Notes: a model not told the origin generated them from the sequence alone. Counted from the stretch's first letter, positions 7,521 to 16,250 are shown. The stretch is 64,000 bases of DNA from Thalassobellus sp050294475 (GCA_050294475.1 JBNKOE010000019.1:1-64000); one strand, 5' to 3'. A program made the numbers and translations.

Positions 7521-8075
7521 TTAAAGATTGTTTGTTATAAAATTAATTCGCTCTTCAATGGTTCCAAAAGGAACTTCAATAATATTGTATGCTAAATCTT
7601 GATACACTTGTTTTAGTGATTCATGTATTTTCACGGCTTCATTAAACGTTTCAAAACGTTCATTATCAGTTTTGTAAATAGCTTTCCAAGGTGGTAATAA
7701 AAAAACATGGCTGTATCTATTAGTATTACATACTTTTAAAAATTTATCATCATAATCTTGATTAAAAAAGGCCATGTAAGCTAAAACATCAGGAATACCA
7801 CGATCAAAAAAAATGAGTGGTTTATCTAAATCAAGTGCTTGTTTAAATTGATTTAATCTGCCATTTAATAATTTAGTATTAAAATCTAATGGATCGTTTA
7901 CAAATGCAATAGGATTTGAAATTTGTGAATCTGCAGCAATATCATTTTTTGCTTCTAAAGTTAATTCTCTAATAACTTCATCAAAACAATGATAATTTTG
8001 ATTTTTCAATTCATTAATAATTGAAGTTTTTCCAGTACCTGGACCTCCCGTAATAACAATTTTTTTACTGTTCAA
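7521..8075 (-). CDS. AAA-type P-loop ATPase (AAA_28-like)
   Basis: A 184-residue single-domain NTPase starting MNSKKIVITGGPGTGKTS, with Walker A at 9-17. Later segments PLIFFDRGIPDVLAYM and HVFLLPPW resemble nucleoside-kinase-like AAA_28 proteins, which are predicted ATPases of unknown substrate. The FFDRG motif may supply the Walker B/DxxG function. It heads the recQ-fmt run on the minus strand and is divergent from the DUF493 gene; the shared intergenic region carries that gene's -7 box. A role linked to RecQ is possible but rests only on position. Confidence 0.8.
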   Translation of the reverse strand: MNSKKIVITGGPGTGKTSIINELKNQNYHCFDEVIRELTLEAKNDIAADSQISNPIAFVNDPLDFNTKLLNGRLNQFKQALDLDKPLIFFDRGIPDVLAYMAFFNQDYDDKFLKVCNTNRYSHVFLLPPWKAIYKTDNERFETFNEAVKIHESLKQVYQDLAYNIIEVPFGTIEERINFITNNL

Positions 8076-8216
8076 TGCCTATATTTTAGCTGTAAAATTC
8101 GGAATTTACTGCCGATAAAAAAAATACCAGCGTAAACATCTACTCTAAATAGTTAATATTATGTGAATGTTGTATGGGTTAGTCTAAAAACATTAAATAT
8201 TAATATATGAAAATAG

Positions 8217-8224
8217 TATATTTG
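8217..8224 (+). promoter_or_regulatory. Bacteroidota -7 box (TATATTTG) for the DUF493 gene
   Basis: TATATTTG matches TAnnTTTG exactly. It lies inside a possible longer reading frame that begins at 8207, which argues that translation really starts at the next ATG (8243). Confidence 0.6.
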
Positions 8225-8242
8225 CAGCTTATAAAAAAGTAC

Positions 8243-8536
8243 ATGAATACATCTCCAAATTCAGAAGAATTTTACGAAAAATTAAGGGCACAATTATACG
8301 ATACGGCTAAATGGCCATCAGAGTATTTGTATAAATTCATTGTTAAGTCTGATATAAAAAAAATAGCATTAATTGAAGCTTTGTTTAATAATGTAGGAGC
8401 CGTTATAAATACAACAGAATCGAAAAACGGAAAATATACAAGTGTATCTGTTAATGTTTTAATGAGAAACCCAGACGCAGTAATAGATAAATACAAAGAA
8501 GTTGCAGAAAAGGTAGAAGGCGTTATTAGTCTTTAG
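8243..8536 (+). CDS. DUF493 family protein (YbeD-like)
   Basis: A 97-residue protein with the DUF493/YbeD ferredoxin-like fold pattern: FYEKLRAQLYDTAKWPSEYLYKFIVKSD at the start, NVGAVINTTESKNGKYTSVSVNVLM in the middle and a final helix-strand (IDKYKEVAEKVEGVISL). In proteobacteria YbeD is suspected to have a regulatory role near lipoate genes; no function is assigned in Bacteroidota. The ATG at 8243 was chosen because the upstream ATG at 8207 lies before the -7 box. The DUF4290 and murA genes follow in the same direction. Confidence 0.85.
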   Translation: MNTSPNSEEFYEKLRAQLYDTAKWPSEYLYKFIVKSDIKKIALIEALFNNVGAVINTTESKNGKYTSVSVNVLMRNPDAVIDKYKEVAEKVEGVISL

Positions 8537-8603
8537 TTTTTTTTTGTATTTTGCGCAAGCATAACAACTACATGCAGATACATTTAACTCTACACAATAA
8601 ATT

Positions 8604-9257
8604 TTGATAGACGATTTAGAATATAACACAGAGCGTGAGCATTTAATCATTCCAGAATATGGACGCCACATGCAGAAAATGATTAATTACGCTAAAAGCA
8701 GAGAAACAAAAGAAGAACGTGATAAGCTAGCTAAAGCCATTATTTCGGTAATGGGTAATATGCAACCACATTTAAGAGACGTTCCAGATTTTCAGCATAA
8801 ACTTTGGGATCAGCTTTTTATTATGGCTAATTTTGAATTAGATGTAGATTCTCCTTACGAAAAACCTACAAAAGAACTTTTTGAAGAACGACCAGAACCT
8901 TTAGAGTATCCTCAAAACTTTCCTAAATATCGTTTTTACGGAAACAATATCAAAACGATGATTGATGTTGCAAATACTTGGGAAGATAGCGAACTAAAAG
9001 AAGCTTTAACATATACCATTGCAAATCACATGAAAAAGTGTTTTTTAAATTGGAATAAAGATACTGTTGAAGATGATGTTATTTTTGGTCATTTATTTGA
9101 ATTGTCAAAAGGAAAAATAGATTTAAGAAATTCAGAAGAAGCGTTGTCTGATTCTTCTAGCTTACTTCGTACAAAAACTAAGTATAGTAACAACTCAAAT
9201 AAAAAAGGAGGACATTCTAAAAAGAACAACTCTAATCGCCAAAGAAAACGCTACTAA
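8604..9257 (+). CDS. DUF4290 domain-containing protein (TTG start)
   Basis: A 217-residue protein of the Bacteroidota-specific DUF4290 family, recognised from IDDLEYNTEREHLIIPEYGRH and later DVPDFQHKLWDQLFIM and PKYRFYGNNIKTMIDVA. The C-terminus is a basic, Ser/Asn/Lys-rich tail (KKGGHSKKNNSNRQRKRY), suggesting nucleic-acid or ribosome contact, though no function is known. No ATG fits the expected N-terminus; a TTG at 8604 gives M-IDDLEYNTERE and is preferred. It ends 7 nt before murA, so the two are probably co-transcribed. Confidence 0.85.
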   Translation: MIDDLEYNTEREHLIIPEYGRHMQKMINYAKSRETKEERDKLAKAIISVMGNMQPHLRDVPDFQHKLWDQLFIMANFELDVDSPYEKPTKELFEERPEPLEYPQNFPKYRFYGNNIKTMIDVANTWEDSELKEALTYTIANHMKKCFLNWNKDTVEDDVIFGHLFELSKGKIDLRNSEEALSDSSSLLRTKTKYSNNSNKKGGHSKKNNSNRQRKRY

Positions 9258-9264
9258 AATCCGC

Positions 9265-10575
9265 ATGGGAACATTTAAAATTGAAGGTGGTCACCAGTTA
9301 AAAGGAAGTATTCAGCCCCAAGGTGCAAAAAATGAAGCTTTACAAATTTTATGTGCAGTTCTATTAACTCCAGAACTGGTTACAATTAATAATATTCCAG
9401 ATATTGTAGATGTTAATAAGCTTATCAGTTTATTAAAAAAACTAGGAGTAAAAGTAGAGCAGTTATCACAAGGAACGTATACTTTTCAGGCAGATAGCCT
9501 TAATTTAGAATATTTAGAATCTGATACATTTAAGATAGATGGACGCGGTTTACGTGGTTCTATCATGATTGTAGGACCTTTGTTGGCACGTTTTGGAAAA
9601 GGTTATATACCTAAACCAGGTGGCGATAAAATTGGGCGTCGTCGTTTAGATACGCACTTTGAAGGTTTAATTAAGCTAGGTGCTAAATTTAGATATAATA
9701 AAGAAGACCAATTTTACGGTGTTGAAGCCGATTATTTAACAGGTACTTATATGCTTCTTGAAGAAGCTTCCGTTACAGGTACTGCCAATATTGTTATGGC
9801 TGCCGTTTTAGCTAAAGGACAAACAACTATTTATAATGCTGCTTGCGAGCCATACTTACAGCAATTATGTAAAATGCTGAATAGAATGGGCGCTAAAATT
9901 AGCGGTGTTGGTTCTAATATGTTAATTATTGATGGTGTTGAAAGTTTAGGAGGTACCGACCATACAATGCTTCCAGATATGATTGAAATTGGGAGTTGGA
10001 TTGGTTTAGCAGCAATGACAAAAAGTGAGCTAACCATTACTAATGTATCATGGAATGATTTAGGCTTAATACCTAATGTGTTTAGAAAATTAGGAATTAC
10101 TGTTGAAAAACAAGGCGACAATATTCATATTCCAGCACATACCAATGGTTATGAAATACAAAGTTTTATTGATGGTTCTATTTTAACCATTTCTGATGCA
10201 CCTTGGCCAGGGTTTACACCCGATTTATTGAGTATTATTTTAGTAGTAGCCACTCAAGCAAGAGGTAGCGTTTTAGTACATCAAAAAATGTTTGAAAGTC
10301 GTTTATTTTTTGTAGATAAATTGATTGATATGGGCGCTAAAATTATATTGTGCGATCCGCATAGAGCAACTGTTATTGGTCATGATTTTAAATCGACTTT
10401 AAAAGCAACCACCATGACATCGCCAGATATTCGTGCGGGTGTGTCGCTTCTTATTGCAGCACTTTCTGCAAAAGGAACATCTACCATTCAAAATATTGAA
10501 CAAATAGATCGTGGTTACGAAAATATTGACGAACGTTTACGCGCTATAGGTGCTCATATTGAGCGTGTGGAATAG
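9265..10575 (+). CDS. murA: UDP-N-acetylglucosamine 1-carboxyvinyltransferase with Asp in place of the catalytic Cys
   Basis: MurA transfers enolpyruvate from PEP to UDP-GlcNAc, the first committed step of peptidoglycan synthesis. The 436-residue protein has the family N-terminus with the conserved KNEA (K22, N23) and the substrate loop KPGGDKIGRRRLDTH. In that loop the residue equivalent to E. coli Cys115 is Asp121. The rest of the fold is complete (DMIEIGSW, PGFTPD, FESRLFFV, SPDIRAGVSLLIAAL). It follows the DUF4290 gene by 7 nt. Cys-to-Asp MurA proteins are catalytically competent in other bacteria and are not alkylated by fosfomycin. Confidence 0.97.
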   Translation: MGTFKIEGGHQLKGSIQPQGAKNEALQILCAVLLTPELVTINNIPDIVDVNKLISLLKKLGVKVEQLSQGTYTFQADSLNLEYLESDTFKIDGRGLRGSIMIVGPLLARFGKGYIPKPGGDKIGRRRLDTHFEGLIKLGAKFRYNKEDQFYGVEADYLTGTYMLLEEASVTGTANIVMAAVLAKGQTTIYNAACEPYLQQLCKMLNRMGAKISGVGSNMLIIDGVESLGGTDHTMLPDMIEIGSWIGLAAMTKSELTITNVSWNDLGLIPNVFRKLGITVEKQGDNIHIPAHTNGYEIQSFIDGSILTISDAPWPGFTPDLLSIILVVATQARGSVLVHQKMFESRLFFVDKLIDMGAKIILCDPHRATVIGHDFKSTLKATTMTSPDIRAGVSLLIAALSAKGTSTIQNIEQIDRGYENIDERLRAIGAHIERVE

Positions 10576-10582
10576 GTTTTTA

Positions 10583-11050
10583 TTAAGAATTAATTAGCTT
10601 TTTTATTAGTAATATTTGTCCTAAGTGATAGTATGTGTGTTCTATTATAACATCTATGTTTCTATAAAAACTTCCGTATTTTTTGTAAACAAAGTCGCTA
10701 TATAGCTTTTCTTCTGTCATATTTTCGACAAGACTTATGAACTTTTCTGAATCATTACAAAATTTATTTACTAATTGTTCCCAGTCAGTCATTAATTTAA
10801 TAGGAGGTGCATCAAAACTGAATTTGTCTTTTATTTCAAGTTGTCCGCCTTCAAGTACTTTTGTTACTCCGTTAATATAATAATGGATATGAAATGTTAT
10901 TTCAGCAATAGTATTTAAATCATCTATTTTTTTAATAGCGTCTTTAAAGTTTAAATTAATAATTTGTTCTTTAAAGTTAGTCCTTGAAACCCAAGAGCCT
11001 TCAGTTAAAACTTCTTTAAGGCGTGAGGCTAAATACTTGTTTAATTTCAT
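10583..11050 (-). CDS. DinB-like superfamily protein
   Basis: A 155-residue four-helix-bundle protein resembling the DinB/YfiT metal-binding superfamily. Candidate metal-ligand histidines are in EITFHIHYYINGV (around residue 70) and IEHTYYHLGQILLIKK near the C-terminus, the usual layout of two histidine-bearing helices. Members are often thiol-dependent transferases or damage-induced proteins of unknown substrate. It is a monocistronic minus-strand gene that converges on murA with 7 nt between their ends. Helix and histidine placement are seen; the function is inferred only at fold level. Confidence 0.75.
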   Translation of the reverse strand: MKLNKYLASRLKEVLTEGSWVSRTNFKEQIINLNFKDAIKKIDDLNTIAEITFHIHYYINGVTKVLEGGQLEIKDKFSFDAPPIKLMTDWEQLVNKFCNDSEKFISLVENMTEEKLYSDFVYKKYGSFYRNIDVIIEHTYYHLGQILLIKKLINS

Positions 11051-11230
11051 GTCTTTTTAATTATCTATTTGCTAATTTAGAGTTTTCTAGTAAAAATAAA
11101 TAATGCATTCATTTCTTCACATTATAGATGTTATTAAAAATTCTTTTTCAGATAATAATTACCTAGTATTTATATGATTCGATGTAAAGAATAGTTAATT
11201 TCGCTTACTACTTCTATTAAAATTATTTAA

Positions 11231-13003
11231 ATGCAACATTTAAAAGAATCTATTAAAGATAAAAGCAAAAAAAAGTCTAAAGTAACCATGGGGCAAGCCT
11301 TTAAAACTATTATTTGGCCAAGGCGAAATTTGGTGTTTATTGGATTAATTTTAATTGTAATTAGAAGCTTATCAGGTTTAATTTTGCCATGGCAGAGTAA
11401 AGTGTTGCTAGATGAAGTTGTGCCAAATAAAGATTATACGCAATTGTATTATCTAATAGGTATTGTAATAACTGCTATTACGGTACAAGCGGTAACGTCA
11501 TTTTTACTAACTCGTATTTTAAGTGTGCAAGCACAGTATTTAATTAGCGAATTAAGAGCTCAAGTGCAGAAAAAAGTATTGTCGTTACCTATTAGTTTTT
11601 TCGATAATACAAAATCGGGTGCTTTAGTTTCTAGAATTATGAGCGATGTAGAAGGTGTTAGAAATCTTATTGGAACAGGATTGGTGCAATTGGTTGGTGG
11701 ATCGTTTACAGCTATAGTATCTTTAATTATTTTAATAAAATTAAACCCGTGGATGACACTTTTTGTGTTTGTGCCACTATCTATTTTCGGATACATTGCG
11801 CTTAGAGCTTTTAAATACATTCGTCCTATTTTTAGAAAACGCGGAAAAATAAATGCTGAAGTTAAAGGGCGTCTTACCGAAACCTTAGCAGGCGTTCGTG
11901 TTATAAAGGCATTTAATGCCGAACAACAAGAAAATGACGTGTTTGAAAAAGGTGTGGATAGATTATTTCAGAATGTAAAAAAGAGTTTAACAGCTACGGC
12001 TTTTATGACGAGTTCTTCAACTTTTTTAATTGGTGTAGCAACCACAGGTATAATGGGAATTGGTGGTTATTATATGATTTTAGGAGAGATGACCTCAGGT
12101 GATTTTTTGTTTTTCACCTTAATACTTGGTTTTATGATTGCACCTATTGTGCAAATGAGTAATATAGGAAGTCAGTTAACCGAAGCTTTGGCAGGTTTAG
12201 ATAGAACCGAAGAGCTTATGAATATGACAGCAGAGGAAGATGCTGATGATAGAGATATACAGTTAGAAACATTAAAAGGAGATCTTGAGTTTAAAGATGT
12301 GTCATTTTCGTATGAAGCAGGAAAAGAAGTTCTTCATAACATAAATTTTAAAGCACCAGCAGGATCGGTTACAGCTTTGGTGGGAAGTTCTGGTTCTGGT
12401 AAATCGACTATAGCAGGATTATCGGCTACTTTTTTAATTCCTGGAGCAGGGAAAGTAACTATTGATAATCAAGATTTATCAAAGATTAATTTAAGTAGTT
12501 ACCGACAATATTTAGGTGTAGTGTTGCAGGATGAATTTTTATTTGAAGGCACCATTAGGGAAAATATTATGTTTCCAAGACCTAATGCTACCGAAGAAGA
12601 ATTGCAAAACGCTGTAAAAGCAGCTTATGTAAATGAATTTACTGATAGATTTGATGATGGTTTAAATACATTAATAGGCGAACGAGGTGTAAAATTATCT
12701 GGAGGACAACGACAACGATTGGCTATTGCGCGTGCTATTTTGGCAAATCCTAAAATTATTATTTTAGATGAAGCTACTTCAAGTTTAGATACTGAAAGCG
12801 AAGCCTTAATTCAGAAAAGTTTATCCGAATTAATTAAAGATAGAACCACGATTGTAATAGCACACCGCTTGAGTACTATAAGAAAAGCAGATCAGATTTT
12901 AGTTATAGAATCGGGGCATATTGTTGAACGTGGTACTCACGATGAACTTATAGCTTCTGGTGGTAGGTATTTTGATTTATACACTTACCAAGCTAAGATT
13001 TAA
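11231..13003 (+). CDS. ABC exporter, fused permease and ATPase (MsbA-like)
   Basis: A 590-residue half-transporter of the type IV exporter family. Residues ~30-320 form the six-helix membrane domain, including FFDNTKSGALVSRIMSDVEGVR in the first coupling region and LAGVRVIKAFNAE. The nucleotide-binding domain shows Walker A GSSGSGKST, the Q-loop VLQDEFLFEGTI, signature LSGGQRQRLAIARAI, Walker B IIILDEATSSLD and the H-switch IVIAHRLST. It would work as a homodimer; lipid A/lipid flippase or drug export are both possible and cannot be separated by sequence. A lone gene, converging on the YhdH-type oxidoreductase cassette. Confidence 0.92.
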   Translation: MQHLKESIKDKSKKKSKVTMGQAFKTIIWPRRNLVFIGLILIVIRSLSGLILPWQSKVLLDEVVPNKDYTQLYYLIGIVITAITVQAVTSFLLTRILSVQAQYLISELRAQVQKKVLSLPISFFDNTKSGALVSRIMSDVEGVRNLIGTGLVQLVGGSFTAIVSLIILIKLNPWMTLFVFVPLSIFGYIALRAFKYIRPIFRKRGKINAEVKGRLTETLAGVRVIKAFNAEQQENDVFEKGVDRLFQNVKKSLTATAFMTSSSTFLIGVATTGIMGIGGYYMILGEMTSGDFLFFTLILGFMIAPIVQMSNIGSQLTEALAGLDRTEELMNMTAEEDADDRDIQLETLKGDLEFKDVSFSYEAGKEVLHNINFKAPAGSVTALVGSSGSGKSTIAGLSATFLIPGAGKVTIDNQDLSKINLSSYRQYLGVVLQDEFLFEGTIRENIMFPRPNATEEELQNAVKAAYVNEFTDRFDDGLNTLIGERGVKLSGGQRQRLAIARAILANPKIIILDEATSSLDTESEALIQKSLSELIKDRTTIVIAHRLSTIRKADQILVIESGHIVERGTHDELIASGGRYFDLYTYQAKI

Positions 13004-13016
13004 AAACGGGAGGTTC

Positions 13017-13148
13017 GTTTAACATTTGGTGGTATGAAATGTTGTCGATTGCTGGCGACTTTTTGTCAAGTTAAACAAAGGTTGAAGCGGGCTACAACCT
13101 TTGAATATGATACTTTCTCGGCAATTTTTCATACCGTGTGTGTTGTGT
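13017..13148 (-). repeat. Integron attC-like recombination site (132 bp) behind the oxidoreductase gene
   Basis: Read on the minus strand the element has attC order. R''-like ACACAAC (13142-13148) is followed by a 6-nt spacer and an 18-nt L'' arm (13118-13135). After the centre comes an 18-nt L' arm (13031-13048), complementary at 15 of 18 positions, then a 7-nt spacer and R' GTTAAAC (13017-13023). R' fits GTTRRRY; R'' fits RYYYAAC at six of seven. The centre holds a perfect 9-bp hairpin (CAAAGGTTG/CAACCTTTG, 13076-13103) and a second GTTTAAC/GTTAAAC pair. The site begins 2 nt after the stop of the gene at 13151, the position expected for a gene cassette. Recombination activity is not shown. 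Confidence 0.55.
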
Positions 13149-13150
13149 AA

Positions 13151-14146
13151 TTATTCAGCCAGAGTCAAAACAGTTCTTCCTTTTAATTTTCCCTTTAACA
13201 TTAATTCAATTTTTTGCGCTACATCCTCAAGTTTAATTTCATTGCAAGTGTAGTCTAATTGTTTAGGTTTCCATTCATTAGCTAACTTATTCCAAACTAT
13301 TTTTCTGTAGTTCATAGGATAGTTTTGAGAATCTATTCCAATAAGTGTAACACCTCTCAGGATAAAGGGAAAAACAGTTAAATCAAGTTTTGGAGATGCA
13401 ACGTTTCCACAACAAGTTACAACACCAATTGAATTAGTGGACTTAATAATATTTTCAAGAATTACACCTCCAACAGTATCAATAGCGCCTGCAAATAAAG
13501 GTTTTAACAAAGGTTTTTTATCAAAGTTTTCAACCTCGCTGCGTAATAGTACTTCCTCAGCGCCAAGATTAATTAAATAATTTCGTTCTGTTTCCTTACC
13601 TGTTATTGCAACCACAGAATAACCTAATTTACTTAAAATAGAAACACTCAATGCACCAACGCCACCTGTTGCACCCGAAACTGCTATTTTTCCATCATTT
13701 GGCTTTATCAATTCTGTAAGTTTTAACACCGACATTCCTGCTGTTAATCCTGCAGTACCATATATCATGGCTTCTTTCATAGTCATTTTTTCAGGTAATT
13801 TTACGACCCATTCAGATGGAACTTGAATATACTCAGCAAATCCACCGTCAGTATTCATACCTAAATCATAACTTGTTACAATTACTTTTTCTCCAATAGT
13901 AAATAAATCACTATTCGATTTTTCTATGGTTCCAACGGCGTCAATTCCTGGTGTGTGAGGATAATTTCTAGTTACTCCCTTATTCCCCGAAGCCGATAAT
14001 GCATCTTTATAATTCAATGAGCTGTAGTGCACTTTTACTAAAACCTCGTTGTTGTTTAATGTCCCAAATTCCATTTCTTTAATTGAACCTTGAAAATTTC
14101 CATCAATCTCTTCAATTCGAAACGCTTTAAATCTATTTTGTACCAT
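13151..14146 (-). CDS. YhdH/AcuI-type NADPH-dependent oxidoreductase (MDR family)
   Basis: A 331-residue zinc-independent medium-chain reductase of the YhdH/YhfP (acryloyl-CoA reductase AcuI) group. Visible family features are the N-terminal GroES-like part with HYSSLNYKDALSASGNKGVTRNYPHTPGIDAVG and VIVTSYDLGMNTDGGFAEY. The Rossmann nucleotide site is VSGATGGVGALSVSILSKLGY, followed by DTVGG and TCCGN. Likely substrates are acryloyl-CoA or other electrophilic enones. It is divergent from an HxlR regulator gene, a common pairing for electrophile-responsive reductases. Its stop codon is followed at once by an attC-like site, so it may be a captured gene cassette. Confidence 0.9.
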   Translation of the reverse strand: MVQNRFKAFRIEEIDGNFQGSIKEMEFGTLNNNEVLVKVHYSSLNYKDALSASGNKGVTRNYPHTPGIDAVGTIEKSNSDLFTIGEKVIVTSYDLGMNTDGGFAEYIQVPSEWVVKLPEKMTMKEAMIYGTAGLTAGMSVLKLTELIKPNDGKIAVSGATGGVGALSVSILSKLGYSVVAITGKETERNYLINLGAEEVLLRSEVENFDKKPLLKPLFAGAIDTVGGVILENIIKSTNSIGVVTCCGNVASPKLDLTVFPFILRGVTLIGIDSQNYPMNYRKIVWNKLANEWKPKQLDYTCNEIKLEDVAQKIELMLKGKLKGRTVLTLAE

Positions 14147-14282
14147 CTTATGTCTTTTAATTTTACTTATTTTTGTACAAATGTCAGGATAAATATGTTG
14201 GATAACAAGAGCTTACAAATAGTTGGTATACGAACATTTATTTCCGTTTTTAGTGTTTTAAGACCTTAAGAAAGAAAAAAAA

Positions 14283-14609
14283 ATGAAAAAAAGTTATTGT
14301 CCGATTGATACATTTATAAATGTTGTTAAAGGAAAACGAAAAGGGACTATCATTTTACATCTTTTTCAAGGTGATAAAAGGTATAGTGAATTGGTTAAGC
14401 TATTAACTGATATTAGTGAACGAATGTTGACTAAACAACTAAAAGAATTAGAAGTAGATGGATTAATAAAAAGAACCGTTTTCCCAGAAGTGCCTCCACG
14501 CGTTGAATACAGCTTAACTAAACTTGGTAAAGAAATTCATCCTTTCCTCAAAGGGATGTATAAAGGAGGAATCCTTTTTGAAAAATCTATTGATGAATTG
14601 CATACCTAA
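14283..14609 (+). CDS. HxlR-family winged-helix transcriptional regulator
   Basis: A 108-residue MarR-like HxlR regulator: CPIDTFINVVKGKRKGTIILHLFQGDKRYSEL, then ISERMLTKQLKELEVDGLIKRTVFPEVPPRVEYSLTKLGKEI, which is the recognition helix and beta wing. A cysteine at position 6 sits where redox-sensing HxlR proteins (HypR, YodB) carry their sensor thiol. It is divergent from the YhdH-type reductase gene with 136 bp between them, so control of that gene by thiol or electrophile stress is a reasonable inference. A standard-size member of the family. Confidence 0.92.
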   Translation: MKKSYCPIDTFINVVKGKRKGTIILHLFQGDKRYSELVKLLTDISERMLTKQLKELEVDGLIKRTVFPEVPPRVEYSLTKLGKEIHPFLKGMYKGGILFEKSIDELHT

Positions 14610-14935
14610 TTATTTAGATTTTTTTTTGGATGTAAAGGTTTCCCTATAGGCAATACAACTAGTTGATATGAAATCGTTTTAATGTTTTAAATCTAAAGTT
14701 AATAAATGAAGTCAGCTATTTTTTTACCAAAATCAAATAAGGATTTAAACAATTAAATAGTTCTGATAATGCTATAATAGAGATTAAATAAGTCATTAAT
14801 GCTATAAATTCAAGTTTAAATTCGGGAGTTTTTTCATTTTGAAAAATAAACTATTTAAATTATGTTAAAACCAACTTTTAGTTAATAAACACCATAATAT
14901 TGTTAAATTTGTTTCAATGATTTTTTTATAAGAAT
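14610..14935. other. Intergenic region with the crp/fnr gene promoter
   Basis: This 326-bp AT-rich gap holds no credible reading frame. A perfect -7 box TAAATTTG lies at 14904-14911, 25 bp before the Crp/Fnr start codon. The decamer TAATGCTATA occurs twice about 40 bp apart around 14767-14805. Nothing else is recognisable. Confidence 0.5.
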
Positions 14936-15520
14936 ATGACTATTGAGCCTCTGTTAAAATACATAAGAAACTATATTAGTTTAACTGATGAAGAAACTGA
15001 TTTTTTAAAATCTAAAGTTGTTTTAAGAAAGTATTTAAAAGGACAATACATAGTTCAACAAGGCGATGTGTGTAAATATGAATGTTTTGTGTTATCTGGT
15101 TGTACCAAAACATTTTTTCTTGATAAAGAAGGGCAGGAGCATATTCTAATGTTTTCTATAGAAGATTGGTGGACATCTGATATGGCAAGTTTTATAACAC
15201 AAACCCCCGCCGATTTTAATGTACAATGTCTAGAAAATACAGAGTTAGTATTGTTTCCTTATGATACTATTGAGGAGTTATTAGATAGAATTCCAAAGTT
15301 AGAACGTTTTTTTAGGAAAATTATTCAAAGCGGATTTATAGCATCACAAAAACGAATTGTTAGAAATTTTAGCTTAACTGCAAAAGAACAATATTTATAT
15401 TTTAAAGAGCAATATCCAGAAATTGAGAAACGTATACCTCAATACATGATTGCTTCATACTTAGGTATCACTAAAGAATTTCTAAGTAAAATAAAAAGTC
15501 AGCTTATTTTAGAACAATAA
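14936..15520 (+). CDS. Crp/Fnr-family transcriptional regulator
   Basis: A 194-residue protein with an N-terminal cyclic-nucleotide-binding-like beta barrel (VLRKYLKGQYIVQQGDVCKYECFVLSGCTKTFFLDKEGQEHILMFSIEDWW). A C-terminal helix-turn-helix ends in YLGITKEFLSKIKSQL. The cAMP-phosphate-binding arginine motif is not evident, and there is no N-terminal Fnr cysteine cluster, as in most Bacteroidota members. It lies 98 bp upstream of a yceI gene in the same direction; Crp/Fnr-like regulators next to YceI proteins suggest a stress regulon, but this is inference from position. Confidence 0.9.
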   Translation: MTIEPLLKYIRNYISLTDEETDFLKSKVVLRKYLKGQYIVQQGDVCKYECFVLSGCTKTFFLDKEGQEHILMFSIEDWWTSDMASFITQTPADFNVQCLENTELVLFPYDTIEELLDRIPKLERFFRKIIQSGFIASQKRIVRNFSLTAKEQYLYFKEQYPEIEKRIPQYMIASYLGITKEFLSKIKSQLILEQ

Positions 15521-15617
15521 ATATTAAACTAGATTAATATTATTTCTTAATCTATCTTATTTTATTTACAAATATGAATTTAGATATTTGTATCATAATT
15601 TATTTAAAAAAAACAAA

Positions 15618-16196
15618 ATGAAAAAAGTAATTAAAAATTTAACAGCAGTAGCTATAATAGCATTTGCATCATTTTCTTTCATAGGAATAGAAGTTGATAA
15701 AAAAGAAATTAAAACTGATAAGAGTAAAGTAGTTTGGAAAGGTTATAAAGTAACAGGTTCTCATGAAGGTACTATTGCTATTCAATCTGGGGCGTTATCT
15801 TTTGATGCAGATAAGTTAGTAGGAGGTGAGTTTGTTATAGATATGACAACTATTAATTCAACCGATTTAGAAGGAGAATACAAAGGAAAATTAGACGGAC
15901 ACTTAAAGTCTGCCGATTTCTTTGGTGTTGAAAAACATCCTACAGCAAAATTAGTTTTCACTAAAGTAGAAGCTTCAGGAAAAAATGCATACAATGTTAC
16001 TGGAGATTTAACTATAAAGGAACAAACACACCCAATTACATTTGTAATTTCAATTTACGGAAACAAAGCAACAGCATCTTTAAAAATTGATAGAACTAAA
16101 TATGATATAAAATATGGTTCCGCTAGTTTTATTGATGGGTTAAAAGATAAAGCAATTTACGATGAATTCGATTTAGTAGTAGATTTAGAATTCTAA
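15618..16196 (+). CDS. YceI-family lipocalin-like secreted protein
   Basis: A 192-residue exported protein. A cleavable signal peptide (MKKVIKNLTAVAIIAFASFSFIG) precedes the YceI beta-barrel domain: DKSKVVWKGYKVTGSHEGTI, GGEFVIDMTTINSTDL, LDGHLKSADFFGVEKHPTA, VTGDLTIKEQTHPITF. YceI proteins bind isoprenoid-type lipids in the periplasm. The ATG at 15618 was chosen over an in-frame start at 15588 because it places the signal peptide at the N-terminus. It follows the Crp/Fnr gene and ends at a strong terminator (16219-16250). Confidence 0.93.
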   Translation: MKKVIKNLTAVAIIAFASFSFIGIEVDKKEIKTDKSKVVWKGYKVTGSHEGTIAIQSGALSFDADKLVGGEFVIDMTTINSTDLEGEYKGKLDGHLKSADFFGVEKHPTAKLVFTKVEASGKNAYNVTGDLTIKEQTHPITFVISIYGNKATASLKIDRTKYDIKYGSASFIDGLKDKAIYDEFDLVVDLEF

Positions 16197-16218
16197 ATGA
16201 TAGAATTATTGATAGAAG

Positions 16219-16250
16219 AAAAAAGTGCTCAGAAATGGGCACTTTTTTTA
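16219..16250 (+). terminator. Intrinsic terminator after the YceI gene
   Basis: AAAAAAGTGC (16219-16228) pairs with GCACTTTTTT (16239-16248) around a 10-nt loop, with the T run continuing to 16249. Confidence 0.85.

Noticed and set aside
13017..13076. A shorter 60-bp attC candidate bounded by GTTTAAC and GTTAAAC
   Set aside because: The core pair is perfect but the inner arms do not pair as L''/L' should, whereas the longer 132-bp layout gives paired arms next to the gene stop. The long version was kept.
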